Position numbers and translations under genes: made by a program | Shown here: in pieces, positions 1-8,579 of the stretch | Position numbering within the stretch: position 1 is the first letter of the stretch | Layout of the letters: the number at the start of each line of letters is the position of its first letter | DNA from: Carnobacterium iners | GTDB lineage: Bacteria; Bacillota; Bacilli; Lactobacillales; Carnobacteriaceae | DNA: 64,000 nt | Reading direction: 5' to 3' | Assembly (NCBI RefSeq): GCF_900177385.1 | Contig: NZ_FXBJ01000002.1 | Location: 2,360,001-2,424,000 of the forward strand | Notes under the pieces: model-generated | Seen by the model: only the letters and a program-made list of their open reading frames with translations | Told to the model about the DNA's origin: nothing | Database searches by the model: none

Positions 1-32
1 TCAATCAATAATAACTTATTTTTTTTAGTCAT
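1..32 (-). CDS. 5' end of an unknown gene, cut by the left edge
   Basis: Only the first ten codons are visible, reading M-T-K-K-N-K-L-L-L-I. The ATG at 30-32 is preceded at 39-47 by a good ribosome binding site (AAGGAG about 7 bases upstream), which is the main reason to call it. The lysine-rich start followed by hydrophobic residues could be the beginning of a membrane or secreted protein, but ten residues do not allow a family call. It lies downstream of murC in the same direction, separated by a hairpin. Confidence 0.55.
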   Translation of the reverse strand, partial: MTKKNKLLLI

Positions 33-233
33 ATAAAAGCTCCTTCTTATTTATCCTGTAAGATTAGTATTGTATCTTTTTAAATAGTTTTAGCTAAAAT
101 AACCCTCTTTTTCTATATTATTTTACCAAATAATATATGAGATAGCTAATTTCCAAAATCCATTCCTTCTTGCAAATAATAGTTTATTCTCTTAAGAATG
201 AGAAAGTAAAAATTAACTAGTCAGATATTTGAA

Positions 234-271
234 AGAGAGGCTGGAACATCTTGCTCCAGCCTCTCTTTTTT
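234..271 (+). terminator. Hairpin with plus-strand U-tract, immediately 3' of murC
   Basis: A perfect 12-bp stem (AGAGAGGCTGGA at 234-245 with its complement at 255-266) encloses a 9-base loop and is followed on the plus strand by six T. On the minus strand it starts 4 bases after the murC stop, but the T-tract there is only TTTC. It probably ends murC transcripts and may work in both directions. The GGCTGGAACA core recurs at 49368. Confidence 0.7.
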
Positions 272-1598
272 ATTTATTTAACGCTGAATGGCTCAATAGT
301 ATCTCATATGATAGTTCAAATTTTTGAACATCTCCTGCGCCCATAAAAATAGCTACTCCATCATGGTGCTCTAGTAAAGGTGACATATTCTCTTCTCTTA
401 AGATCACAGCATTGTTATCTATTTTTATAGCTAAATCTTCGATTGTTACTTTGCCTTGTTGTTCACGAACTGAACCAAAAATATCACAAAGGTAAACAGA
501 ATCCGCTAAGTTTAAAGCTGTAGCAAACTCACTTAACAAAGCAACTGTGCGTGTAAACGTATGTGGCTGGAATATCGCAATAATTTCTTTAGTTGGATAT
601 TTTTGACGGGCAGCATCAATTGTAGCTCGAATTTCTGATGGGTGATGGGCATAATCATCAATAATAACCATATCTTCTACTACTTTTTCAGTAAAACGAC
701 GTTTAACTCCTGCAAATGTAGTGAAATTCTTTATTACTTTTTCTTTATCCAAATTTTCATGATAGGTAATAGCAATAACAGCCAACGCATTTAGAATATT
801 GTGTTTTCCATAAGTAGGAATAACAAAATGACCATAAAACTCATCTTCAATATATACATCAAATGCAGATCCTGTGACTAAACGGCTTAAATTTTTAGCT
901 TGAAAGTTATTATTATCATTAAACCCATAATAAATAATAGGTACTTCAGTTTGAAGTTTCACTAATTGCTCATCATCACCACACGCAATAATAGCTTTTT
1001 TTACTAATTTAGCCATTTCCTCAAAAGCGCTGACAACATCTTCTAGGCTCGTAAAATAATCAGGATGATCGTAGTCAATATTTGTAATAATCGCATAATC
1101 AGGATGATACGCTAAAAAATGTCGTCTATACTCACATGCTTCAAGTACAAAAAACTCTGCATTTGGAACTCCGTGTCCTGTACCATCACCAATTAAGTAA
1201 CTTGTATCTGCAATTGTACTCATAACATGAGCTAATAAGCCTGTTGTACTTGTTTTTCCATGTGAACCTGTAACGGTAATACTTGTATATTGTTTTAATA
1301 ATTCTCCAAGAAAGTCATGGTATCGAATGACAGGCAAATTCATTTTTTTAGCAGTTATAATTTCTTCATGTGAATCCGAAAATGCATTTCCTGCAATAAT
1401 TGTTAAACCTTCGTGAATGTTTTTCTCACTAAATGTTAAAATTGGAATTTCTGCGTCTTCAATATTTTTTTGGGTAAAAAAATATTTATCTACATCAGAA
1501 CCTTGAACTTTAAAACCCTTATCATGAAGGATCAATGCCAGTGCACTCATACCAGAACCCTTAATTCCAACAAAATGATAGACTGTTTCATTATTCAT
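270..1598 (-). CDS. murC: UDP-N-acetylmuramate--L-alanine ligase
   Basis: Cytoplasmic ATP-dependent ligase that adds the first L-alanine to UDP-MurNAc in peptidoglycan synthesis. The 442 residues fit the family length. The N-terminal Rossmann glycine motif GIKGSGMSA is at residues 11-19, and the Mur-ligase P-loop GSHGKTSTT is at about 111-119. The central domain holds EACEYRRHF and [10 protein letters not shown], and the C-terminal domain carries [10 protein letters not shown]. The ATG is preceded by GGAGG. It sits downstream of sftA, the same order as the B. subtilis ytp region. A 330-base leader with its own extended -10 suggests separate transcription. Nothing appears broken. Confidence 0.97.
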   Translation of the reverse strand: MNNETVYHFVGIKGSGMSALALILHDKGFKVQGSDVDKYFFTQKNIEDAEIPILTFSEKNIHEGLTIIAGNAFSDSHEEIITAKKMNLPVIRYHDFLGELLKQYTSITVTGSHGKTSTTGLLAHVMSTIADTSYLIGDGTGHGVPNAEFFVLEACEYRRHFLAYHPDYAIITNIDYDHPDYFTSLEDVVSAFEEMAKLVKKAIIACGDDEQLVKLQTEVPIIYYGFNDNNNFQAKNLSRLVTGSAFDVYIEDEFYGHFVIPTYGKHNILNALAVIAITYHENLDKEKVIKNFTTFAGVKRRFTEKVVEDMVIIDDYAHHPSEIRATIDAARQKYPTKEIIAIFQPHTFTRTVALLSEFATALNLADSVYLCDIFGSVREQQGKVTIEDLAIKIDNNAVILREENMSPLLEHHDGVAIFMGAGDVQKFELSYEILLSHSALNK

Positions 1599-1744
1599 TT
1601 TTATAAATCCTCCATTTTTTTATTACGTTTTATTTGCGTTTTATTTGTTGTTTACTATGATAATTAATAATAATCTTCATCATTTTTAACATTCGTCTAA
1701 CTCTTAGAATCGGTTAGTTTAAAAAAATAAAATAGAACGAATAT

Positions 1745-1753
1745 AGTATACCA
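1745..1753 (-). promoter_or_regulatory. Extended -10 promoter element of murC
   Basis: Reads TGG-TATACT on the minus strand, a TGn-extended -10. The -35 region 17 bases upstream (TAGTCG) is poor, as is usual for extended -10 promoters. It lies about 150 bases before the murC start. Confidence 0.5.
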
Positions 1754-1844
1754 TGGTTTGTTTTTTTCGACTACCAATTATCTTTTTTTGTTTTATCTTT
1801 GTCTGAATAACCTAGCCAAATGATCTTATCATCACGTGAAAATA

Positions 1845-1912
1845 GAAGGCTGTGATTTATTACCTCTAGAAATAGTTCCCTATGAGAAGTAATATCAGCT
1901 GCCTTCTTTTTT
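1845..1912. terminator. Long hairpin 3' of sftA
   Basis: GAAGGC at 1845-1850 pairs with GCCTTC at 1901-1906. Further broken pairing inside (TTAC with GTAA and neighbours) gives a hairpin of about 60 bases. The plus strand continues with T6; the minus strand continues TATTTTC. It likely terminates sftA transcripts, although the better U-tract faces the plus strand, where no gene is seen. Confidence 0.5.
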
Positions 1913-1928
1913 AAAAATAATCAAACAG

Positions 1929-4592
1929 TTATTTATTGCCGTAACGTTCCTCGTAGTCAGTTTTAGTTATAAAAACGTCACGTGGTTTTGATCCTTTATT
2001 AGGTGAAATTAATCCTTCTTTTTCTAATGTATCAACTACATTCGAAGCTCTATTAAACCCAATCTTAAACTTACGTTGTAGAGAAGATGCTGATACTTGA
2101 CCTTCTTCAATGATAAAAAGCAGCATTTCTTCATATAATTCATCCTTACCTTCAATACTTTCTACTCTCGCCAATAAGCTTTCAGGCTCAAATAAATAGT
2201 TTGTTTTACGTTGTTCTTTTACATGCTTAACAATACTATCTATTTCTTTTTCAACATAAGTTCCTTGGATACGAATAGGTTGGCTTGCACCATTTTCTAA
2301 AAACAACATATCTCCCCTGCCAAGTAATTTTTCAGCTCCACCAGAATCCATAATTGTCCGTGAATCTACTTGGCTAGATACCATAAAGGCTATACGCGTT
2401 GGGATATTATTTTTTATTGTCCCAGTAATAACATCTACACTTGGACGTTGGGTTGCAACTAGTAAGTGTATTCCTGCAGCACGCGCTTTTTGAGTAATGC
2501 GCACAATTGAATCTTGGACATCGCTACTGGCAACCATCATCAAATCAGCTAACTCGTCAATAATAATTACGATATAAGGCAGTTTCAACCCATGATCTCC
2601 ATGTTCTTGAACTTTTTCGTTAAATCGTTGAATATTTCTTACTCCTGCTAAAGCTAATTTTTGATAACGTTCTTCCATTTCATTAACTGCCCATTTTAAG
2701 GCTTCACTTGCTGCTTTGGGTTCAGAAATAACCGGTGATAACAGATGTGGAATATCATTATACGGTGCCAGTTCAACAGCCTTAGGATCAATCAAGATTA
2801 GCTTCACTTCACTAGGGTTAGCCTTATACAGTAAACTAACTAAAATAGAATTGATAAACACGCTTTTACCCGAACCTGTTGCGCCAGCAATCAGTCCATG
2901 AGGCATTTTATCAAGAGTTGATACGATCGCATCCCCAGCTAAATTAACGCCGAGTGCAACGGTTAATGGGGAATGGCTATTTCTAAATTTATCACTAGCC
3001 ATCACTTCTGAAAGCATCACAGGTCTGGATATTCTATTTGGTATTTCAACTCCAACCGTGCTTTTACCTGGAATGGGTGCTTCAATTCTAATATCTTTGG
3101 CTGCTAACGCTAACTTTAAATCATCAGAAAGATTCGTAATTTTATTCACTTTAACACCACGACTTAATTGTAATTCAAATTGTGTAACTGCAGGTCCAAC
3201 AGTCCAGCCTACTACTTGGGCGAGAACGTTGAAAGCATCTAATGTCTCATTCAATAATTCTGCTTGTCCTAAAACCCAATCATCAATAGCATTGCTTTGA
3301 AAATCAACTGGTGGATCCAATAAATCTAAGGATGGAAATTTATATTCGCTTAACTGTTTATTTTCATCACCAATCAACTTAGCTAAATTAGTATCTAATA
3401 ATACTTCAACTTTTTCTTCTATAGGTGGTTCTAGAATCGGTTCTAGTTCCGAAATCGATTCTGGAACTATACTATCGCTTATTGAGCTATCGTTTTCTTG
3501 TTGCTCTTTTTCTTTACTCAACTCTTCTTGCTCGTTGTATTTATTTGTTTCTATCTTTTGGTCCATTTCCTTTTGTTGAGTATTACTGGTGATTTTTAGT
3601 ACGTCATCTTTAGCTTTAAACAGTTGTTTTCCTTTATTCAGATTTTTTTCAATGTAATTGAACCGGCTAAGTGCAGCTTTAAGCTCCAACATTTCAATTT
3701 CTTCATCTGTTATCGTCTTTATTTTTCTTGTCGCAATTGGTCCCGGTTGTGTATTTTTTTTAATTGGCTGGTTATTAATCTTTTTTGAGGTACCTAACTT
3801 TTCATTTAAATTTAAGCTAATAGACTTATCCATAAACGCAATATTTGGTGCCTTTATTATCTTCTGGTCTTCAAAAATAACGTCATTATTAAAATAATTA
3901 GTTCTTGTTTTCTGTTGATTCACTTGACTATCTTGTTCTTCTTCTATCATTGTTGCTAACGACCTATTGAGTTTCTTTTTAGAGCTTTCTAAAGAGCCAG
4001 GATGCTTTGTGTCTACTTGTTTTTTATAAGTAGATTCGGTTTCTTTGGTATAAAGCTTGGAGATACGCTCACAAAGATGATCATAAGACAGTATAAAGTC
4101 TTCTTCTTTTTTTAAACTTATTGCCAATTCTCTATAATTTATTGTTGTTTCTTTTTTTGAATTTTCGTTTAATCCATAATAAGGTGAAGGGATTTTTTGG
4201 ACTTTAAACGGTGTTGAGCTTCGTCTTTTATGATAGACTGCCGCATCTCTTTTAAATGTTTCTTTTGACTTATTACTTTCATTTAGTCCATTTGAGTTGT
4301 TATTTTTATGAGAAAACACTTGCTTATTTTTATTGTCGCTAGCTTGTTTAGTAGGCAACTGTCTTTTTCGCTCGTCATTCGCTTTGTTTACTTGTTCAGA
4401 AAATAATTTTTCTGAGTTATTAGTATTATTTTCTTTAGTTATTTTTATAGGTTTTTCATATTTTGATGTCTTAGTCTTATCAAAAAGACCGTCTCTCTCC
4501 GTCACATGAGCAGAGTCACGATAGAAAGGAAGCTCAGATTTCTTCAACCGTTTCTGGTTTTTTTTATAACTTGGTCCATCATATTTCGACAT
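1929..4592 (-). CDS. sftA: Soluble FtsK/SpoIIIE-family DNA translocase (SftA/YtpS type)
   Basis: Hexameric ATP-driven DNA pump that, in Bacillus, clears chromosomal DNA from the closing septum. The 887 residues have no N-terminal membrane segments, unlike the second FtsK at 59617-61938, so this is the soluble SftA form. Residues 1 to about 410 are a Lys/Glu/Asn/Ser-rich, low-complexity linker. The motor follows, with Walker A GATGSGKS near residue 570, a LILIDPKAVEL strand, Walker B IIIDELADLM and the ATQRPSVDV motif. A C-terminal gamma winged helix (SSLQRKFKIGFNRASNVVD) reads DNA polarity. The start is supported by AAAGGAG 8 bases before the ATG. The murC and ytpR neighbours match B. subtilis ytpS. 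Confidence 0.93.
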   Translation of the reverse strand: MSKYDGPSYKKNQKRLKKSELPFYRDSAHVTERDGLFDKTKTSKYEKPIKITKENNTNNSEKLFSEQVNKANDERKRQLPTKQASDNKNKQVFSHKNNNSNGLNESNKSKETFKRDAAVYHKRRSSTPFKVQKIPSPYYGLNENSKKETTINYRELAISLKKEEDFILSYDHLCERISKLYTKETESTYKKQVDTKHPGSLESSKKKLNRSLATMIEEEQDSQVNQQKTRTNYFNNDVIFEDQKIIKAPNIAFMDKSISLNLNEKLGTSKKINNQPIKKNTQPGPIATRKIKTITDEEIEMLELKAALSRFNYIEKNLNKGKQLFKAKDDVLKITSNTQQKEMDQKIETNKYNEQEELSKEKEQQENDSSISDSIVPESISELEPILEPPIEEKVEVLLDTNLAKLIGDENKQLSEYKFPSLDLLDPPVDFQSNAIDDWVLGQAELLNETLDAFNVLAQVVGWTVGPAVTQFELQLSRGVKVNKITNLSDDLKLALAAKDIRIEAPIPGKSTVGVEIPNRISRPVMLSEVMASDKFRNSHSPLTVALGVNLAGDAIVSTLDKMPHGLIAGATGSGKSVFINSILVSLLYKANPSEVKLILIDPKAVELAPYNDIPHLLSPVISEPKAASEALKWAVNEMEERYQKLALAGVRNIQRFNEKVQEHGDHGLKLPYIVIIIDELADLMMVASSDVQDSIVRITQKARAAGIHLLVATQRPSVDVITGTIKNNIPTRIAFMVSSQVDSRTIMDSGGAEKLLGRGDMLFLENGASQPIRIQGTYVEKEIDSIVKHVKEQRKTNYLFEPESLLARVESIEGKDELYEEMLLFIIEEGQVSASSLQRKFKIGFNRASNVVDTLEKEGLISPNKGSKPRDVFITKTDYEERYGNK

Positions 4593-4694
4593 GATGACGC
4601 TCCTTTCCTCTCCGATGTTCGTGTATTAGTTTAACACAAATCCCATAGAGGTTGTAGAATTAATCTGATACACTTATTAAGAGTTTATCAAAAT

Positions 4695-4740
4695 AAAAAA
4701 GAAGTATAAAATAGCAATAGCCTATTTCTACTTCTTTTTT
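4695..4740. terminator. Bidirectional terminator 3' of ytpR
   Basis: Stem beginning AAAAAAGAAGTA and ending TACTTCTTTTTT around a CAATAG loop, with U-tracts on both strands. It lies 15 bases after the ytpR stop and upstream of sftA, so it separates the two units. Confidence 0.8.
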
Positions 4741-4754
4741 ATTATTTATTTATA

Positions 4755-5366
4755 TTATTTTTGAAATTCTGTTCCAACTACTGCAGAATCAGGTAAGACT
4801 AAAATACCTTTTTTAACTTGTTCTTCTTTTATTCCTAATTCTTTAGCAGAACAGACCATCCCGCGACTTTTTTCTCCTCTTAGTTCTCCATCCCAAATAG
4901 CTGTCCCATCAGGCATCATTGCCCCGACTTTAGCGACAACTACTTTTTGCCCAACCGCAATATTAGCCGCTCCACATACAATCTGAACAACTTGTTGATT
5001 ATCTACTTCAACTTGAGTAATAGATAAGTGATCAGAATTTGGATGTGAAATACATTCTTTAACGTATCCAATAATAAATTTAGGCGCCTCGTCTCCTTCT
5101 AATTGATCGGTAAACCCTTGCTTTAAAAGAAAATTATTTAAGATACTGATTTGTTCCGTATTTAATGTTAATGGTCCGTTTGCATTTATTGAAAAATAGT
5201 CAGAACTATCAAAAAAATTATATCCTACTGTTTTTTTTGTTAATACATTAAAAATACGTGTGATTTTTCCTTTTGTCTCAAAATTTTGATCTTTAGCGAC
5301 GCTACTTTTAGTCATAACTAAGAGAACATCTCCAATTCCATCTTTATTATAGCTACTTATTATCAT
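4755..5366 (-). CDS. ytpR: YtpR-family tRNA-binding domain protein
   Basis: 203 residues. Residues from about 90 to 200 form an EMAP/Phe-tRNA-synthetase-beta type tRNA-binding OB fold, with IGYVKECISHPNSDHLSITQVEV, the Cys-Gly-Ala-Ala-Asn-Ile segment and a GEKSRGMVCSAKELG stretch near the C-terminus. The N-terminal ~90 residues match the extra domain found in YtpR proteins. The exact role is not established in the family; binding of structured RNA is likely. It ends the usp-ytpR pair, whose genes are separated by only 4 bases, so the two are presumably cotranscribed. Confidence 0.9.
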   Translation of the reverse strand: MIISSYNKDGIGDVLLVMTKSSVAKDQNFETKGKITRIFNVLTKKTVGYNFFDSSDYFSINANGPLTLNTEQISILNNFLLKQGFTDQLEGDEAPKFIIGYVKECISHPNSDHLSITQVEVDNQQVVQIVCGAANIAVGQKVVVAKVGAMMPDGTAIWDGELRGEKSRGMVCSAKELGIKEEQVKKGILVLPDSAVVGTEFQK

Positions 5367-5370
5367 TGTC

Positions 5371-5838
5371 TTAATTCATCCTCTTTTTTGTATTTCTTAC
5401 AACTAAAACATCACAATGAGCTTCTCTGATAATATATTCACTCACACTTCCGATCATCCAGCGCTCAATCATATTTAATCCCGTACTCCCTACAACAATT
5501 AAATCTGTCTGAAACTCACTTGGTATATTTACAGATAATAGCTGTTTTGGTGAGCCTTTGGTCAATTCCGTTTTAACTGATTTTACTCCAGCTTCTCTAG
5601 CTTTATTACTGTATTTCTTTAATAACTCTTCCATTTCTGTTGCATCAACTTCGATTGCGTTAAAAGTCGCACTTTCAATCCCCATATTATAAGAACTAGA
5701 ATCAATTACATGTACAATAATCAATTCGGAATTATTTCGTTTAGCAATTAGAATAGCTTTTTCGAAAGCTTTTTTAGCGGAGCCACTTCCATCTACAGCA
5801 ATTAAAATACGAGCATATTGTTGTTGATCTTGCTTCAT
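5371..5838 (-). CDS. Universal stress protein (UspA family)
   Basis: 155-residue single-domain UspA fold. It has the N-terminal strand ILIAVDGSGSAKKAFEKA and the C-terminal ATP-binding signature G-x2-G-x9-GS (GSTGLNMIERWMIGSVSEY) followed by DVLVVRN, so it belongs to the nucleotide-binding subgroup. It sits between ytpR and the ytpP thioredoxin, where Bacillus carries ytpQ, and is separated from both by short gaps; the group looks like one operon. The substrate or partner cannot be told from sequence. Confidence 0.93.
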   Translation of the reverse strand: MKQDQQQYARILIAVDGSGSAKKAFEKAILIAKRNNSELIIVHVIDSSSYNMGIESATFNAIEVDATEMEELLKKYSNKAREAGVKSVKTELTKGSPKQLLSVNIPSEFQTDLIVVGSTGLNMIERWMIGSVSEYIIREAHCDVLVVRNTKKRMN

Positions 5839-5860
5839 ATCTACATCTCCTAACTTTTTA

Positions 5861-6172
5861 TTATAAGGTTTGGATAAATGCTTCTATTTCTTCTTTAGTT
5901 TTACGATTTTTACTAACAAATCTTCCTATCTCTTCACCGTTTTCGTAAGCAAGAAAACTTGGTATCCCAACGATAGATAGCTCTTCGCATAATTCAATAA
6001 ACTCATCACGATCTACTTTAATAAATGTTATTTCTGGATGAGCTTTAACAATTCCTGGTATTTCTGGCTTTATAAAAACACAATCTCCACACCAATCTGC
6101 ATTAAAAAAGAAAATAACTTTTTCTTTTTTACTAACTAATTGAAATTCTTCAACTGAAGCTAGATTATGCAT
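5861..6172 (-). CDS. ytpP: Thioredoxin-like protein YtpP
   Basis: 103 residues with a thioredoxin fold and the redox motif W-C-G-D-C at residues 27-31, in place of the canonical WCGPC. It also has the cis-proline loop GIPSFLAYENGEEIGRF. It is likely a cytoplasmic disulfide reductase of low-GC Gram-positives, encoded beside the M42 aminopeptidase as in Bacillus. The start ATG has an AAAGGAAT-type site upstream. CGDC variants are known among YtpP-like proteins and do not indicate loss of function. Confidence 0.9.
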   Translation of the reverse strand: MHNLASVEEFQLVSKKEKVIFFFNADWCGDCVFIKPEIPGIVKAHPEITFIKVDRDEFIELCEELSIVGIPSFLAYENGEEIGRFVSKNRKTKEEIEAFIQTL

Positions 6173-6196
6173 ACTATCATTCCTTTCTATTATTAA

Positions 6197-7276
6197 TTAG
6201 TTGCTTTTCATTATCGTTTCAAGAGCACTACGATCTAACGTGCGAGCTATTTGTAAAACCATTTCTTTAGCTGCAGCGTAGTCATCAATATGGAAAACAG
6301 TCTGATGAGTGTGGATGTATCGTGCACATACGCCAATAACAGCACTAGGAACACCGTTATTCATGACTTGGGCTGCACCCGCGTCTGTTCCGCCTTTAGA
6401 AAGAAAATACTGATAAGGAATATGGTTTGTTTCAGCAGTATCTAATAAAAACTCACGCATTCCTTTTAATGTTATCATCCCTGGATCTTGAAGCCTAAGT
6501 AAAAATCCTTCTCCTAGATGCCCAAATTTAGATTTATCTCCAGTTAAATCGTCAGCTGCAGAACAATCTACAGCAAAAAACAAGTCTGGTTTAAACTGGT
6601 GAACTGCCCCTTTTGTTCCTCTTAATCCAACTTCTTCTTGGACATTTGCTCCTGCAATTAATGTGTTTGGTAAATCTTCGTTAGCTAATTCTTTCAAAGC
6701 TTCTATTACTACTGTTGTTCCATAGCGATTATCCCAAGCCTTGCTGACTATTTTTTTACCGTTTGCCATTTTTATTGTCTCAACATCTGGTACTATTGTA
6801 TCTCCTGGACGTACTCCGTAAGACTCTGCTTCTTCTTTAGAATCAAAACCAGCATCAAAAAGAATATCACTAATTTCTAGTTTAGCTTGACTGCCATCTT
6901 TACCTCTTAGAAGATGTGGCGGTACAGAGGATGAAATACAAGGGTAATCACCTTTAGCTGTCTGCAAAGTAAATCGCTGTGCTGAAACAACGTAAGGGTT
7001 CCATCCTCCTAAAGGTACGACATGGAATAATCCTTGTTTCGTTATGCGAGCAAGCATAAAGCCGACTTCATCCATGTGAGCTGCAACCATAATTTTAGGG
7101 GCATTTTCAATCTTACTTTTACGAATACCAAAAATCCCTCCTAAACCATCTTGCTGCACTTCATCTACTAAAGGAGTTAGTTGCTTTCTCATCTCTTCTC
7201 TTACTCTATGTTCAAATCCGCTAGTCCCTTGTAACTCTGTCATTTTCTTGATTAAATCAAAGGTTTTGTCTTCCAT
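6197..7276 (-). CDS. ytoP: M42-family glutamyl/leucyl aminopeptidase
   Basis: 359-residue dinuclear metallopeptidase, probably a dodecameric cytosolic peptidase trimming peptides from the N-terminus. The visible metal and catalytic residues are H67 and D69 (AAHMDEVGFM), the aspartate of AWDNRYG, the Glu-Glu of NVQEEVGLRG, the aspartate of AVDCSAADD, and a histidine in IHTHQTVFH. It heads the ytoP-ytpP-usp-ytpR group and is divergent from ytzB, so a promoter should lie in the gap after 7276. Confidence 0.93.
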   Translation of the reverse strand: MEDKTFDLIKKMTELQGTSGFEHRVREEMRKQLTPLVDEVQQDGLGGIFGIRKSKIENAPKIMVAAHMDEVGFMLARITKQGLFHVVPLGGWNPYVVSAQRFTLQTAKGDYPCISSSVPPHLLRGKDGSQAKLEISDILFDAGFDSKEEAESYGVRPGDTIVPDVETIKMANGKKIVSKAWDNRYGTTVVIEALKELANEDLPNTLIAGANVQEEVGLRGTKGAVHQFKPDLFFAVDCSAADDLTGDKSKFGHLGEGFLLRLQDPGMITLKGMREFLLDTAETNHIPYQYFLSKGGTDAGAAQVMNNGVPSAVIGVCARYIHTHQTVFHIDDYAAAKEMVLQIARTLDRSALETIMKSN

Positions 7277-7448
7277 AATTTTATGTATACATAAAAGTCT
7301 TATTTACTTTTATGATCTCCTTTCTATTTTTTATAGCTTTCCTTTAACATTATACCCTATTTACATATTAAATTTAAGTTAGAAGACTTTTTTTTCAATA
7401 AGTAGTATACTTAGTGGTAGAACGAACTGCTGAAAGGTTGGGATAGTT

Positions 7449-7787
7449 ATGCAAAAAAAACAGAACGAAGCAGTAAAAAACAATTTAATTGCCGGTCTTC
7501 TCTTTGGATCAGGTATAGTTTGTGGTTATTTCTTACGTCGTTATTTACAAAAAAATGTTGCTATACATGGAGATACCATCTTAACATCTGTTAAGAGACA
7601 ATTTCTAGCAGAAGGTCCAATCGAAGGATCATGGATTGAATTAAAAAAAATACCTTCAAGAAAATTTACTTTAAAAACAGATGTTTATTACGGCGGAATA
7701 TCAAGATTAGAGGAAAACGAACTTGTTCAATATGAGTTTATTGCAGATGCATATTCTGGAACAATCTTAGATATTTATCGAATTTAA
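7449..7787 (+). CDS. ytzB: YtzB-like small membrane-anchored protein
   Basis: 112 residues. Residues 12-28 are hydrophobic and look like a single N-terminal membrane anchor followed by RRYLQK. The rest is a PepSY-like small domain ending DAYSGTILDIYRI, a typical PepSY tail. It is divergent from ytoP and convergent with trmB, the place YtzB occupies in Bacillus. Function unknown; PepSY domains are proposed to modulate secreted proteases, but nothing here proves that. The ATG follows a GGTTGGGAT site. Confidence 0.75.
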   Translation: MQKKQNEAVKNNLIAGLLFGSGIVCGYFLRRYLQKNVAIHGDTILTSVKRQFLAEGPIEGSWIELKKIPSRKFTLKTDVYYGGISRLEENELVQYEFIADAYSGTILDIYRI

Positions 7788-7800
7788 AATGTATGAAAAT

Positions 7801-7847
7801 AAAAATAGTGAGGGATTCAACAATTATTGAATCCCTCACTATTTTTT
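7801..7847. terminator. Bidirectional terminator between ytzB and trmB
   Basis: An 18-bp perfect stem (TAGTGAGGGATTCAA and its complement, with flanking A:T pairs) around a 6-base loop. T6 follows on the plus strand and an A/T-rich run on the minus strand. It serves both convergent genes. Confidence 0.9.
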
Positions 7848-8493
7848 ATTTTCTTTTAGGAAATCTAGCTATAACTCGATAAATACGTTGTCCGCGATTC
7901 GAAAACTTTTCCTCGTATTCAGTCATAATATTGCCCTCGAAATCACTTTCGTGTAAATTCAACCAAACTTTATCTAAACGCATTCCGTATGTAGAAAAAC
8001 TACTCAATGAGTATTCAAAAAGACCTTGATTATCTGTTTTGAAATGAACTTCTCCTTCTGGAATCAAAACTTCTTCATAATTTTTAATAAAGCTAGAGGA
8101 TGTTAGTCTTCTTTTTTCGTGGCGACTTTTTGGCCATGGATCCGAAAAATTCAAATAGACTTGATCAACTTCTTCCTTAGCAAAGTATTGTGTCAACGAT
8201 CCTCCATTGACGTGAAGCAATTGTAAGTTAGGTAAGTCTTCTTCTATTAATTTATCTAAAGCAACTACTATAACGCTCTCTTGCAATTCAATTCCTATAT
8301 AATTTATTTCAGGGTTACTTTTAGCCATTTCAGTAATAAAACGCCCTTTTCCGGTTCCAACTTCAATATGAATCGGATTGCTATTTTTAAATCTCTCATG
8401 CCATTTCCCAACCCACTCTTCAGGAGTATTCGCAATATATTGTGAGTATTCAGCTATCTTTGCTGGTGCTCCTGGCTTTCTTCTTAGACGCAT
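7846..8493 (-). CDS. trmB: tRNA (guanine-N7)-methyltransferase
   Basis: 215-residue SAM-dependent enzyme that makes m7G46 in the variable loop of tRNAs. The SAM motif EVGTGKGRF is at residues 44-52, and the family signature [16 protein letters not shown] contains the catalytic aspartate and the tRNA-binding basic run. The C-terminus carries the typical [16 protein letters not shown] motif. It is followed by a bidirectional terminator and preceded by ytmP, as in Bacillus. Confidence 0.96.
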   Translation of the reverse strand: MRLRRKPGAPAKIAEYSQYIANTPEEWVGKWHERFKNSNPIHIEVGTGKGRFITEMAKSNPEINYIGIELQESVIVVALDKLIEEDLPNLQLLHVNGGSLTQYFAKEEVDQVYLNFSDPWPKSRHEKRRLTSSSFIKNYEEVLIPEGEVHFKTDNQGLFEYSLSSFSTYGMRLDKVWLNLHESDFEGNIMTEYEEKFSNRGQRIYRVIARFPKRK

Positions 8494-8542
8494 AATTAGT
8501 CCCCTTTTTAGTTTTATTAATCCTATCTTTTCTTAAACGTAA

Positions 8543-8579
8543 ATTAGAATCTTTCCGAAATATCGAATAAGATTCTAAT
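8543..8579 (-). terminator. Hairpin overlapping the ytmP stop codon
   Basis: An 11-bp perfect stem (ATTAGAATCTT and complement) whose first arm includes the ytmP TAG stop. Only three T follow on the minus strand, so it may be a weak terminator or allow readthrough into trmB 50 bases later. Confidence 0.45.

Larger units (their letters stand above)
1599..1928. other. 330-base gap between sftA and murC
   Basis: AT-rich. It holds the murC promoter region (extended -10 at 1745-1753, giving a leader of about 140 bases) and a long hairpin at 1845-1906 just after the sftA stop. No open frame with a ribosome binding site was found on either strand. Confidence 0.6.
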
